DNA of 64,000 nucleotides from assembly GCA_019802505.1 (NCBI GenBank), contig JAFMOC010000106.1:496001-560000 (forward strand). The letters are read 5' to 3'. This DNA comes from Corydoras sp. C115 (lineage: Eukaryota > Chordata > Actinopteri > Siluriformes > Callichthyidae). Under the pieces are notes generated by a model. That model did not search any database and was not told the DNA's origin. It was given only the letters and a program-made list of their open reading frames with translations. Position 1 is the first letter of the stretch; every line of letters begins with the position of its first letter. The translations under genes and the position numbers were made by a program. Shown one piece after another: positions 50,041 through 61,639 of the stretch.

Positions 50041-51040
50041 TTTGGCATTTCCATACATTTCAAGTGAAACATACCCATGCATTAAGCCCCCATTTGAATT
50101 TTTTTTTTTTAGATATATAATAACACTATTAATTAACACAATAATAGTAATAGCAATGATAATAATAACGCAAAATTAATTGTGTATATGCTAATAAATA
50201 TAAACTGATATAATAAAACTGAATCAAATTCGAACTAAGAAATGCGCTTAATCCAGTTTTAAGTTTACACTTCATTTAAACATAGACTGTGCCACAAACC
50301 TACAATTTTACATTCCCAATAAAATTGTTATTAAATCAATATTATTCTAAATCAAAATAATTAAAATCTTTATTATTTTTTTTTAAATGTCACACACAAA
50401 AGTCAATGGCGACGTTTAGAACGGCGCGCAGGCTAAAATGTACACGTGTGACCGACCCCCCCCCCCCATCTGTTAGGTTTACTTAGTTAAAGTCCCATTT
50501 TGAACCGAAAGGGATCGCTATAGGCGCTGCTAAAAGCCTCTGGAGAGAAAATAAGAATTGAGACTGCTCAGGAGCCAGTCGGGTAGACTGACACTGTAAA
50601 ACACATTTTCATCTACGTGTCTTTACTGATTATCCACTTACAACTGGGAAGCAGCAGTTCAGCAGCTGTGGAATATTGAGAAATATTGTTTCTATCTCTG
50701 CATGGAGTTGAAACATGTGACTCAGAATACAGAAACCACTGTATATATATATATATATATGAGTGCCTGTTTATTTATCACCAGCCTTTTCTGCTTAACA
50801 ATTACCGCCTGGTTGTTGCACCACTCCTATTGTGTAAAACAAAGCTTCTAATTTGTATGCTACAACATTTAAATGACACCTGCGTCACAGACATCACAAG
50901 ACAAGCATGAAAGCAGAGCAGGTTGCACTGAAAGCTTTTTACAGTCACATTCAAATCATCAGTATAAAAAAAACAACAACAACCTAAAAGCAAAGTAAGA
51001 TCAAACTCAGTATTTTTAGTTGTTTCATTAACCATATATA
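50041..51040. other. AT-rich gap upstream of irx5
   Basis: Mostly AT-rich with a C-run at 50456-50467 and a short TA tract near 50742-50760. 50400-50720 is more balanced. No gene is seen. Confidence 0.5.
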
Positions 51041-51043
51041 AAT

Positions 51044-51062
51044 AATAATAATAATAATAATA

Positions 51063-51096
<34 letters not shown>
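51044..51096. repeat. (AAT)n-(ATT)n inverted repeat
   Basis: An AAT run switches directly into an ATT run near 51062, making a self-complementary AT-rich arm pair that could extrude as a cruciform. It sits 50 bp before the candidate divergent promoter. Confidence 0.85.
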
Positions 51097-51097
<1 letters not shown>

Positions 51098-51148
51098 CAT
51101 CATATAAATTCATTCCGATCTCTGAACGATGCCTCCCCCCTTCGCCTC

Positions 51149-51298
51149 ATTGGCCAATAATTTTTTTTTCACTTTCTCTTATGAAGTAAGCTCTAATCGA
51201 CCAATGCCAGGTCACCTTTAAATATCGCACCGGTTGCCTAGGGTAGGCTACCCACGCTGGTGACGTCACTGTTCATTGATAGTCTATTATCGGCGATA
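51149..51298 (+). promoter_or_regulatory. Candidate divergent promoter upstream of irx5
   Basis: Contains the palindrome ATTGGCCAAT at 51149-51158 (CCAAT on both strands), a second CCAAT near 51201, a TTTAAATAT TATA-like element near 51216-51224, the palindrome GGGTAGGCTACCC at 51241-51253, and a perfect cAMP-response element TGACGTCA at 51261-51268. These lie in about 120 bp directly before an exon-like segment on the plus strand. The gene-proximal, head-to-head position with irx5 (about 2.6 kb from its ATG) matches that of mammalian CRNDE. Confidence 0.45.
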
Positions 51299-51408
51299 AT
51301 GACTTCCTCCTCTTCACCGACAGGAGTGGGTGCAGCTACAGCAGCTGATGGAGAACGAGAGGAACCCGCAGAACGATACAGCTCGCAGCTGGAGGTCGGA
51401 TGCTGAAG
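51299..51408 (+). CDS. Candidate first exon of divergent transcript (CRNDE position)
   Basis: The segment ends GCTGAAG followed by a strong donor GTAAGAAT (GT at 51409-51410). Two forward frames are open. One starts at ATG 51299 (MTSSSSPTGVGAATAADG onward, 35 codons) and stops at TGA 51404, just before the donor. The other starts at ATG 51348 (MENERNPQNDTARSWRSDAE, 20 codons) and crosses the donor in phase 1. The second frame is also open upstream to an AG at 51322-51323 behind a pyrimidine-rich stretch, so this could be an internal exon. I cannot name a protein family. It may equally be a non-coding exon like those of mammalian CRNDE. Confidence 0.35.
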
Positions 51409-51837
51409 GTAAGAATCTCTCTCCAGCGCGTCTCGTTTAGAAACAGCCGAGGTCGTTGAGTTTTGTGCAGATCGGTCGGAGCGCTTGGACCTGCGGAAGC
51501 ACGGGTTCGAAATAAGATTGACTAAAATAATAAATCAGAACCGAAATAAAATTTGACAATTACATAGTGAACCCCGAGTAAATTTATAGCAAAGGCGTAG
51601 TCATTAGTAAAAAATAAATAAATAAATAAATAAATAAATAGACTAAATTAAGGCCTCGTGTATTAAATATGCCAAACTAAGGGAAGGCAATACATCCTCA
51701 CATAAAATAAATAAATCACACGTTTAATATCGCAGTGGAACAGACGCACAAAAACGACTAACTGCGCGACGCCGCTGCAAGATATTTAAGCAAATTATGT
51801 TTTGGAGAGATATAAATATGTACATATGTACAGTTCC

Positions 51838-51876
<39 letters not shown>

Positions 51877-52459
51877 ACAGACGCAAAAGTAGCCCCGCGC
51901 CCGTCTCGCCCTCTCCCGGACTGTAAGAGCTGCGATCCCGCTCTAAAGCGATTAACTCACGGCGAATAGTCTTTGATGGATTAGCTCAGGGCCTTTGGCC
52001 ACTTCGAAGCCAATTGAAATTCAAAACAGTCCGCCTCCAATGCTTTGGGGAGATCAGCACCAAATAATGGGGGCTGATTTATTTTTGACCTTGCAATTTT
52101 ATTAAATGATTAAACACACGTGAAAGGGTTCCAGATGGTAATAGCTAAATAACTAGTGGCAACAACAACAACAACGATGATGATGATGATGATGATGATG
52201 ATAATAATAATGAGTAAAAATGCATTCTTAGCATTATTGTTGATTGTACTATTTAAATTCTAAATATGATCACCCCAAGTGCTACATTTACATAAATGCA
52301 ATGTCCAATACATAAATAAAATCACTATTTTGTAAAGCCGTGGGGAATTAAAAAAAAAAAAAAAACTTTCTAATGAACTTCTTTATTAAAATTATGAAAT
52401 GAGATGAATTAAAATATGAGGGAATAGAGAACCAAACTAAACATTAACTTATTAAATTA

Positions 52460-52536
<77 letters not shown>

Positions 52537-53256
52537 TAATAAACAGCCATAGGTTGTCCTAATATATGTCCTAATAAACAGCCATAGCCATAAGACAGCC
52601 ATAAGAGAAGGTTAAGAGATTAAATTGAATCTCACACAGGAGACTTTCCCAGCTCTAACATCTTATTCACTTAGCTTAATGAGCTAAAGAGGTGGCAAAA
52701 TGCGAAACTTAATCAGGATTAGTGTGAAATTGCCAGTTTCAGACACTTTCAAGATGCTTGAGGTTTTACGTCCTTGCTTATTGTTATCTATCAGTTATTA
52801 ATCTTTTCATTATGCAAAATGTGCTCATTGTTTCTCTTCTAAGGGAAAGCATCCTAATCTACTTCCGGCATGTAGAAGGAAGACAGGACATATACATAAA
52901 GTCATATGCATTTTTCTTTTTAAGAAATACCCATGTGGTAAAGATAACACTTCAGAATATAGCATTACATTCTGCTTTCCATTGTTGGAGTTCTCAATAG
53001 ATTTGCAGTGTAAACATTGATGTTATGCATCATTTTATTTTACTATTTTGTTGCTGATAACCATAAAATATTAATAAATATTTCATAGTATAATAGTACA
53101 CTGTTGACTCATGCCTCCTTTTTTTCTGTAAACATTCTCAATGCTTTTATTGATTTCGACCCAACTGAAGTATTTCTATTAAATAGTGCCAAACCAGATT
53201 CTCTCATTGGCAACATTAGTGTTATTCTCTCTTGTGATTATTGTGTGATTATTGAG
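51409..53256 (+). other. Putative intron of the divergent transcript
   Basis: AT-rich 1.85 kb with GT (51841-51874), AAAT (51609-51641), CAA/GAT/AAT (52161-52212) and TA (52462-52534) microsatellites. The piece at 51880-52100 is less AT-biased and may be regulatory. No other coding-like segment is seen. Confidence 0.3.
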
Positions 53257-53510
53257 GACAGGTGCAAGACTCCTATCCAATAAACAGTTTAGGAACGTCC
53301 TCAAATGCAATGCACTTGCTCTCCCATGAAAATAGTCCTTACCCTCCGCAGTCCATTTCAGAAAGCATTCCTATTTCTGCAGAAGGTATAGTCTCAGGCT
53401 CCGGGTCCCCTGACTCCAACTCCTCGCGCGCAGGCTGCATTTCCCCAGGGCTCCTGGAGGGAGGCCGGCCGTTAGCTGAGCTAAACGATCAGATGATGGG
53501 CCTGTTATGA
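53257..53510 (+). CDS. Candidate terminal coding exon of divergent transcript
   Basis: From an AG at 53255-53256 a frame reads GA-CAG-GTG-CAA-GAC and remains open to TGA at 53508-53510: 83 complete codons plus the split codon. It accepts the phase-1 exon ending at 51408 in frame, giving a predicted product of about 104 residues. The peptide is Ser/Pro/Gly-rich (SYPINSLGTSSNAMHLLSHE at its start, PLAELNDQMMGLL at its end) and looks disordered. Its central 100 bp is GC-rich against AT-rich flanks. There is no recognised domain. An AG at 53260-53261 would break the frame, and the polypyrimidine tract is weak. Conserved non-coding sequence is the main alternative. Confidence 0.3.
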
Positions 53511-53705
53511 GAATGGATTCAGAAATTACAGATTTCAGGCAAAGATTGCATGCCTCCCTCCTCTGCTGCCAGCTGGTTAAGATTATGATTGATTCGTTTG
53601 AGAACAACTCTAGGAAGCAGTCATCGATTTTAAAAAACATTTTTCCTCCCGTTGCCCTAAAATATTTACAATTGTCACCACAGAGACAGATTTCCACTGG
53701 GGCTT
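53511..53705. promoter_or_regulatory. Candidate conserved island after the 53.3-kb ORF
   Basis: Repeat-free, balanced composition, continuing from the ORF before a CT-rich stretch begins at about 53708. It may be 3' UTR of the divergent transcript or part of a conserved non-coding element that includes the ORF. Confidence 0.3.
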
Positions 53706-54279
53706 AATCATTTCTCCTCCCTTCTCTCTCTCTTGCTTTCTCTTAACAGCTTTCGCTTTTTCTTTATGTCTTTTTCTCTGTCTCTATCGCTTACATTTCT
53801 CACTCATAACTTTCTGGCTACATTTCTTTTTTCCCCATTTCTCTCTCTATTGCTTTCTTTCAACCTATAACTCTCAGATTGGCTCTCTTTTGGTTTCTCT
53901 CTCTCTCTCTTTCGCTTTCTCTTTACATCGCTCTCTCTCTTGTTCGTTTTTTCTCTTTCTTGTTTGCCTGCTTTCCCACATATTAGTTTAGCTTAATGTA
54001 ATTTAAAGAACTTTATGTACTTTGGAGTTATACATTATATAATTTATATTTGTAAAGCTTACAGAGTTCAATATCTTAAAATGTTACTCATTTAAATTAT
54101 AACATATACTTAATATATACTTATGATATATTTATGATATACTTAATTACTGATAAACTGAAAGAATACTTAATGTAACCTAATGTACTTAATGTAAATA
54201 TAAAAATCAACAGTTTAAAAGTGTACTAATAGTAAATATAATCATACCCTTAAATACTACATGATTCTTGTATCTACAA
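53706..54279. other. CT-rich then AT-rich DNA, no gene
   Basis: Pyrimidine-rich plus strand to about 53980, then AT-rich DNA with repeated CTTAATGTA/ATACTTAAT motifs at 54108-54200. Confidence 0.5.
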
Positions 54280-54358
54280 TTATGTATGTATGTATGTATG
54301 TATGTAAAAAAAAATCTTTCTTCTTTATATTGTTTCTTCTTCTTCTTCTTCTTCTTCT

Positions 54359-54413
<55 letters not shown>
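54280..54413. repeat. GTAT/TTC/CT compound repeat
   Basis: GTAT units (54282-54305), then an 81-base uninterrupted pyrimidine tract (54333-54413) of TTC units passing into CT units. Confidence 0.95.
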
Positions 54414-54420
54414 ACTCTCT

Positions 54421-55359
54421 CTCTACAAAATGAAATTATAAAAAAAATCAATTATTATTTGTTTTGTAGAAAGTTTCTATTTTGCCAACTGGTTTATTTC
54501 CGTTCTTGCTATTTAAATCTACATCAATTAAGAAAACATTTAAATAAAATTATGCGGAAATGTTTGGTGTTACCTGTAAATGAATTTGCTTTGTATTTCA
54601 GTAAAGGTTGTGTTTTGTCATTGACGGTTTACTTTTCTTAGGTAAGCTCTATTTGTTAATAGCTTAGTATTTGTTATATAATTCAAAATGATTGTGTTAT
54701 GCGGAACTGAAACAAGTTATTAGTAAGTAATTACTAAGTGAGAGAATCTGACACATGTTGCTCCATCCTACAGCATAAATACCTGTAATTACTCTGCAAT
54801 TAAAAGGAAAATTAAAAAAAAATATTTTAATGAGTCATCAATCAACATCTCTCGATTACAAAATTAAAACTATTTTACATTTTATTGTAACAAATTTTTA
54901 AAAAACACTAAATCAACAGCGCTTTTAAGGACAAAAGTGTTGTGTTGAATTGTATAATAAAGAAAATAATCTATTCTACATTAAATCAATTCTACCAAAT
55001 AAATTAAAGATTATAAAATAATAAAACTTAAAGCTAGTTGTCATCACTCTGTAAAATTGTACAATGTCAGTATGTGAATACCTTACAAGTTCCAACAATT
55101 TTACAATAATGAGAAGCTTTAGTTTCTTTATAAATAGTGTTCTACTTCTTTATAACCACCATTAGATGTCTCACTGAAGCATCATATGAAATGTCAGGAG
55201 AGTCAAGAGTCAAGCGATTTCGTAGTTGACTGAATGCAGTTGTAATTCAATAGCCAACAGATTATTATAAAACACTAACATTATATAAACATTTAAAAAC
55301 ACCATAAAATGTTAATATATGTTGGGGCCATATAAGAGTTTTATTTATTTATATACGCA
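54421..55359. other. No gene seen
   Basis: AT-rich unique DNA. Confidence 0.5.
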
Positions 55360-55495
55360 CGATGGAGTACACGATGGCATATTAACACAACCGCCTCTTT
55401 GTGCTGGGGATCCAGGTTCAAATCCCGATCTGGGTGGAGTTTTCTATGTTCTCCCCATGTCCGTGTGGGTTCTCTCAGGGTTCTCCAGTTGCTGA
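55360..55495 (+). mobile_element. V-SINE 5' half
   Basis: Contains CTGGGGATCCAGGTTCAAA (B-box region), ATCTGGGTGGAGTTTTCTA and TTCTCCCCATGTCCGTGTGG in order. It breaks off after TTCTCCAGTTGC. Confidence 0.65.
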
Positions 55496-56347
55496 AGTGC
55501 CATTTGAAAAGCAGACTTTATTTAAACATGTTACAAAACAAAACTTTTCTATTTGAAAAAGAAAATTGAAGACATTTCTTGTACTAAAAGAATTACCAAT
55601 AAATCACTGGGATGTTGTTGGATTAAACTATTGATTTAATGTTGTAAATGTAATGTTTTAGACCTTATTGATTATACGTATGTTCCTAAAGTTCCCAACA
55701 ATTGTTGATTGTAACGAAATGTTCAAATGACACCATGGCACCTTCCAAACTACATGTTTACTTTATTTTATTTTATGTAACAGCACGAAAACAAAACGAA
55801 AGTCTTTATTCATCAATGTAAGGATTGTAAAAGCAAAAAACGGAATGAAAATACACTGTGCTTTATATCAGAGACAATGGTAACAGCAATCCTGACATGC
55901 AAATTTTGCCCAAATCCATCAAAATGAAAACAATTAAATGTTTAAAAAAACAGGAGCCCCGATGACCTCGCCAGTAAATGATGCAGAACACACTGAGGAT
56001 TATCAAGGATCATATGTTACAGTTTCAAAACTATATGTCTACTTTTAGATCCCACTGAAAAGAAGTGATGCAAGAAAGGTGAATACATAAATGAACATGT
56101 AATAAATGTCTAAATAAAATTCACAACATATATTAAAAAATGAGGAGTTCTACATACATTTGGATAAAAAAAATGGGCTGAATTCGAAATGAGAAGCAGC
56201 ATTCAGGGTCATTGAAAATCTTTCAGCAAGGCAATGATCCAGAACATACATTCAAAGCCATGCAAATATGTTTTTTTTCTAAAGTGCTATCAAAGTCTTC
56301 TGACTTAACCATGTGAGTCAGCAAGAAATGTGACCTGACATCCATGC

Positions 56348-56382
<35 letters not shown>

Positions 56383-56488
56383 TATTTTGTATTTTTTTTA
56401 TTTATTTAAATCAAATAATTTTATATCCCGGCAATAATGTCAAAGGGGGTTTGAGGATAAAAATGGTTTATGAATAAATTACCCCTTA
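55496..56488. other. No gene seen; TA repeat
   Basis: AT-rich with a TA run at 56351-56379. Confidence 0.5.
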
Positions 56489-56745
56489 AGGCAGCACAGT
56501 CGCAAGGTGGTTAGCACTTCCACCTCTCAACGCTGGAGATCCAGGTTTAAATCTGTCTAGGTGGAGTTTCATGTTCTCTCTGTGTCCAAATGGGTTTCCT
56601 CACACAGTCCAAAAACATGGATTCAAGGTGAATTGGTGCCTGTGTAAATGATTGTGCCCAGTATCCCAAACATTCTCCTCTGGATTGGCTTGGAGAACCC
56701 TCTCCTCGACCATAGAGGTTTGTGGAAGATAATGAGATGCAATGA
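56489..56745 (+). mobile_element. Decayed V-SINE copy
   Basis: Near full-length order on the plus strand: head with GGTGGTTAGCAC, CTGGAGATCCAGGTTTAAA, centre GTGGAGTTTCATGTTCTC, then TTTCCTCACACAGTCCAAAA, tail CATTCTCCTCTGGATTGG, ending near GAAGATAATGAGATGCAATG. Internal deletions are present. Confidence 0.7.
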
Positions 56746-57544
56746 AAATATAATAATAATTATATTTGAATAATAGTATCAAATGAATCTTCACTGTCAA
56801 ATGTTCTGGCATTTTGTCACGTAGGTGATTTTACATACTGCAAAATATATTGTCTGTTGTTTCATTTTACCATCGTTAACTGAGGAATAATTTACCACGA
56901 ATATATGTTAATATTTATTTTAATTTCATATTCTTACTTTCGCCTCGCCATTCTATGATCTATATAATGTCCTGCATTGAACATTACACACTCAAGAAGG
57001 ACTCATTCTCAATTCCACGCTTCCCGTGCTGTTGTTTTGTTTTTTCCACCAGACGCTTTGAAGCCATATTCTCTTACATTTTGCTCTCTCCTTGTAGCCG
57101 TTTTTTCAAAGACGCATCCAGCGGAAAACATCCTCTGCATCTGAATTGTGGATCATTCCTGCTCCTGCCGTTTTGCATACACTACATGCCCTGGCTTACA
57201 TTCTGTCTGTTCCTGTACGTTTTCCTCCTCGTTGATGCTTATGATAGATCTGAATGGAATCCTGATCAAGCACTTGCTACTGGGGTGCCGACTGTGATCT
57301 GTGCTAACAACAATGCAAATAAGGTCTCAGCCCCTATTTGTTTTCTAACAGACTGATGACTCAGAGGTTCAGGAACTATTCATGATGTTTTAAATGGACA
57401 CCAGGATTCATATTACATAATTAATATGTATTATTATAATACCAATTTGGTCTTTCACATCATGTCACAACAGCGTTACAGCCAGTTGTTGGTAAGTATA
57501 AGTGTAACTTTGTTGGCCCCCTTAATAACTTAATTCCATAATGT
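56746..57544. other. No convincing gene
   Basis: A 133-codon plus frame (56955-57356) is open but cysteine/phenylalanine-rich with no domain. 57000-57360 is more balanced than its flanks and could be an island. Confidence 0.4.
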
Positions 57545-58015
57545 TCCATAATGCACTTTTTTAAGTGGTGAATGACTCTCTGCGCTGAGGTGACAGTAGC
57601 ATGGTGGTGATGTGATCGTGTGTGTAACTGCTGGGGTTTTTAAACATTGTGTACTTTATTAGATATGTCTATAAAATCAGCTGCATTTGTTCATTTATTG
57701 CTGCACAGTTTGTGTTAATCATTGTCAAATCACGAGTGCTCACAGGACCCTGCCTACAGGATGCTGCTGGCTAAACATTTTTGGTTCCAACCTATTCCTT
57801 GTTCAGCATTGTTACTAAGGCATTTACACATTTCAGCAGCACTGCTGTCTGATCCCCTCACACAATAAAATACCACCGCAATGTGAACATCACTGTAGAA
57901 CATCCACTGCACAAATAATGTAGTCCTGCAGGGGTCCTGACTACTAAAAACCCCACTGGGTCTGATAGAGGGACTAACAATGTAAGAATATAAATAGAGC
58001 ACATTCTGTAATCTT
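57545..58015 (+). mobile_element. Decayed teleost non-autonomous repeat, copy B
   Basis: Same family as 31705-32035: GTAACTGCTGGGGTTTTTAA, GTGTACTTTATTAGATATG, CACAGGACCCTGCCTACAG, AGCAGCACTGCTGTCTGAT, CAGGGGTCCTGACTACTAA in order. The end near 58015 is approximate. Confidence 0.5.
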
Positions 58016-58954
58016 AGTAATGAAACTAAAAAAAGCAGATCTGTGTTCTTGGATGAAACCCCCATGTGGAGAAAAGGGATAAGACAATTAATCGTTTTAA
58101 CAATTTATCATGATTTAAAACATTGCGATTCATTAATAGCAAATGCTCCTCAACATTGTCATGATAACATAAGCCACATTCATATTGTACTGGTATGCTG
58201 GAACTTTAGACAAAGTGACTTACACAGAACAAAAATAATGTTCCACTTACAGCACAGTTTACTTTGTCTCTACAGTAAAAAACCTAGTTTTCTTTCAATT
58301 GAATATGAATGTGTACATTAGTTAGCAAAGTTTGTTTTTTTAGATTGATTTTCACAAAATAAATTGAATCTAAATGTCAGCAAAAGCCCTGCATTGTCTT
58401 TTTCAATAACAAAATGTTAATTCGTGTTTACGTTAAATACATATTAAACATAAGAAACTGTGCATTGGTCCTGTGATTTCTGCCACTTCATTTATAGTTA
58501 TTAGTTGTAGATAATACTCATAAGAATCATATAATCGTGATAATAGCTTAGACAATAATTGCACAAAATCTGTATTTGCCTAGTGGAGAACATGCCAATT
58601 TACCTTATAAAGCATCCTGCACATGATTCATAGAATCAAGTCCATGTGTTTGTTGCTATGAAGTGACAAAGTATCTGCAAAAGGTTGTGATTGATCAATA
58701 AAAACCTAACTGTGTAACCCTCTGTACAGTGTGTTTTGATTTGCTTTTGAATGTTTATACATTTTCATGAGGCGCTTCACAACCCGACCAACTTATTTTG
58801 CTCTTACATTAAATCTGGAAGAGATACTTCACATATTGCAAGCTGCTTGCTTTACCAGTGGATATATATTTTGTGTATAGACCATGTGTTATATGTGAAA
58901 TGTCCTGACTTGATAAAAGCAAGAAACAGAAAAATTAATAAAAAAAAAAGCTGG
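58016..58954. other. No gene seen
   Basis: AT-rich unique DNA. Confidence 0.5.
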
Positions 58955-59480
58955 CAGTATCTCTCTAAGGCTCAGCACTCTTCCCTTTTCCTTAATAGTC
59001 ATTCTACTTCAGTTACCTGCTGGTTTCCTGTCCCTGGAATTTCCAATGTGTGTGCATGTTTCCAAGTCCCATCTCTCAGGTGTTTTCGTTGCTTGGGGCC
59101 TTGCTGTGATTTACCAGTAATCTGCCTTCCTAATCTAGCTGGGAGGATGTGTCTTACTTTGGCATGCCGGTGTCTACGGACACGTTTCCCTTTCAGTTCC
59201 CATGAACATCTGCGACCCAGAGAAACACACTGCTTACACAAACACAGCGGTGAGATCAAAGGCACCCAGAATTCACCTGTGTTTCAAGAGAGAAAGCTGC
59301 TTCGACAGTCACCTGACCTGTAAATAGGAGCAAATCAACACGTCTGATGTAAACAGCTTTCGCTCCCTGTGAGCTTTTTGCGTGCCAGTCTAGAAGCTAT
59401 TATTAAACGAGCACCGTACGTACGCTGTATAACAAGACCATAATTAACTCTCCTGATCTTTCACATGTTAATTACTTATA
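58955..59480. promoter_or_regulatory. Candidate conserved island
   Basis: Repeat-free, balanced, open on both strands (plus frame of 190 codons from 58751, minus frame 58999-59265). The conceptual products are low in hydrophobic core structure and Cys-rich, so coding is unlikely. Confidence 0.35.
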
Positions 59481-60598
59481 CAAGACAACCGACTTTGGTT
59501 TTATAAGGTGTTGTACATTATTAGTAACTGCCTTCAAGGCTGGCTACAGGGTTATATGATGTCAAATAATTATACACCGAGCTAGTAGAGAACACCTTTT
59601 GTTTTGTAACTATTTGTAATCATTTGCACCTTATCATTTGCCACTGGGCAAAAGGTGCAGTTTGTGAGAAATAACTAATACAGTGCTACTGAATGTATAT
59701 AATTAACACAAAGGTGCTACGCTTATAAATTATATGTTTAAATTAGGTGTGTGTGTGTTTGTGTGTTAAAGGGGGGCCAACTTCTAATGTACAACTGTTT
59801 CTAATCAGAGTGTGAGCAGGGCAATGTGTAATGACTGGAGCACACAACTTAGCACTCTGACCCAGGTCCCCTCATCTATCCACACCATGGGTGTGTTTTG
59901 GGGCTGTGTGTCCTATTTAGGGGCTAAGAATACTGCACCGCTGTCAATATTTTGAGTGGGAGAGAAACCTAGAGGGGAAAAACGAGAGCGGGGGTTGATG
60001 GTCATGTTTCTGTCTTTAAAAGAAGGATTTGAAACAGTACTTTGAAAGGGAAATCAGGAATCATCTTTCTGTCTAGCACTAAAATAACAGCCATTAGAAC
60101 ATTTCCTTCAATCAGAATGAGAAAGACAAACAAATAGAGGAACCAAAAATGGAGGACCGAAAGAAACATGGCCCTTAATAATCAATTATGAATAATGTTT
60201 ATTTAGCACACCATTCCACACTATGCTGCTTTTAGAATGAGGTCTCCAAAAAAGCCAAATGTATGCAGTCGGCCCAGAGGAACTTTCAAAGACTTTGTGT
60301 TTTTAGGAATTAATTGCTGTTTTATAAAACAATATGCAAATGCTTTATTCACTGGTGGCAGTGTTTCCATTCATGCAAGTAAAATCACATGTTTTGTTAG
60401 TGCAGAACGTAGCAGTAACATTCATTGTAAATATAACTCTTAAAATACTCATCAAATATACAAAATGTATGTATACGCTGGCCATACACTTGAATTGGGA
60501 CAAAATTGCTTATTATCCCAAATCTTAATATTGATTATGTCAAAGTTTAAGCTGTAGTTTCAGAAGAAAAGAAAAAGAAAAGAAGGTGTGTCCATTTT
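59481..60598. other. No gene seen; weak island
   Basis: Unique DNA. 60060-60330 is more balanced with ATAATCAATTATGAATAATG. Confidence 0.4.
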
Positions 60599-60600
60599 TA

Positions 60601-60689
<89 letters not shown>

Positions 60690-60750
60690 TATATATATAT
60701 ACATACATACACACACACACACACACTAGTAATATATATATAATATATAA
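60599..60750. repeat. TA/poly(T)/CA compound repeat
   Basis: TA runs interrupted by about 20 T (60672-60690), then TACA and CA units, then more TA. Confidence 0.95.
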
Positions 60751-60859
60751 ATAAAACATGTATTATGTATGTGTAAATAAGATGACAAATGATATAATTG
60801 TTGTAATTTGAAGATAAGAAGTCATATTGTGTTTCCTTACTGAATGCTTCTCATAAAAC

Positions 60860-61150
60860 ACAAACACACACACATACACACGCACACGTACATTTTTCTC
60901 TCTCCACATCTCTCATCATGTTAAGATTGTAACAGTTGCCGGTCTGGATATAAAAGATGGAGAGAAAGCAAGAGACAGTAAACAGAGATAGAAAGTCAGA
61001 GAGAAAGCGAGGAAAACCCATAACGCCCATTAGTTGGATTTCACGCATGCCTCTGATCGGGCTAACTGACAGCAGTGTGTGTATAACAGTGTGTGTGTGT
61101 GTGTGTGTGTGGTGGGATCCTTTGTGTGTGTGTGAGTGCAGTGCGCATGC
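60860..61150. repeat. Scattered CA and GT tracts
   Basis: CA-rich at 60861-60889 and GT-rich at 61073-61140, with unique DNA between. Confidence 0.75.
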
Positions 61151-61299
61151 GTAGCTGTGGGTTTCTATATTGTCACATTGTCTGAGTTCATATAAATCTG
61201 TGAGACGTCACTATATCAGTGTGTCTGTATGTTTTTGGCTCTATTAGTAGCATGCATTTTCAATCACCCCATTTTTCCTGTTTCTTTGTCTTTCCTAAA

Positions 61300-61535
61300 G
61301 TTCTGTACACGTCCCCTGAGCTCCGCATTTGTAGGTCTCGGACATCTGACCTTTGAACTAAACCAAGCAAGCCGCTCATGCCAGCAACCTGTCATCTAAC
61401 TTGAAAAACGCTGTCATCTTAAATTCCAAAGCAAGTGACAAGTCTTTTTTCTTTCTTTCATGAAATGCAAAGTCTTCACAATTAACTCCTTTGTGCAGGC
61501 ATTTCGTTAAAAATGAAAATGGCTTCACCCTCCCC
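61300..61535. promoter_or_regulatory. Candidate conserved island
   Basis: Repeat-free, balanced DNA ending at a CT tract (61537-61564). Confidence 0.35.
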
Positions 61536-61639
61536 CCAGTCTCTCTCTCTCTCTCTCTCTCTCTTTGCTTTCCTCTCTTACACAAATTAGCTTTAGTCCT
61601 GCAGGGCAAAATGACATGAGGTTACTGGAAGACTATGTG

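Noticed and set aside
56955..57356. 133-codon frame
   Set aside because: No recognisable domain, unusual Phe/Cys content and no gene signals nearby.
58751..59323. 190-codon plus-strand frame
   Set aside because: No domain, Cys-rich random-looking product, equally open on the opposite strand, no splice or promoter context; read as a candidate regulatory island.
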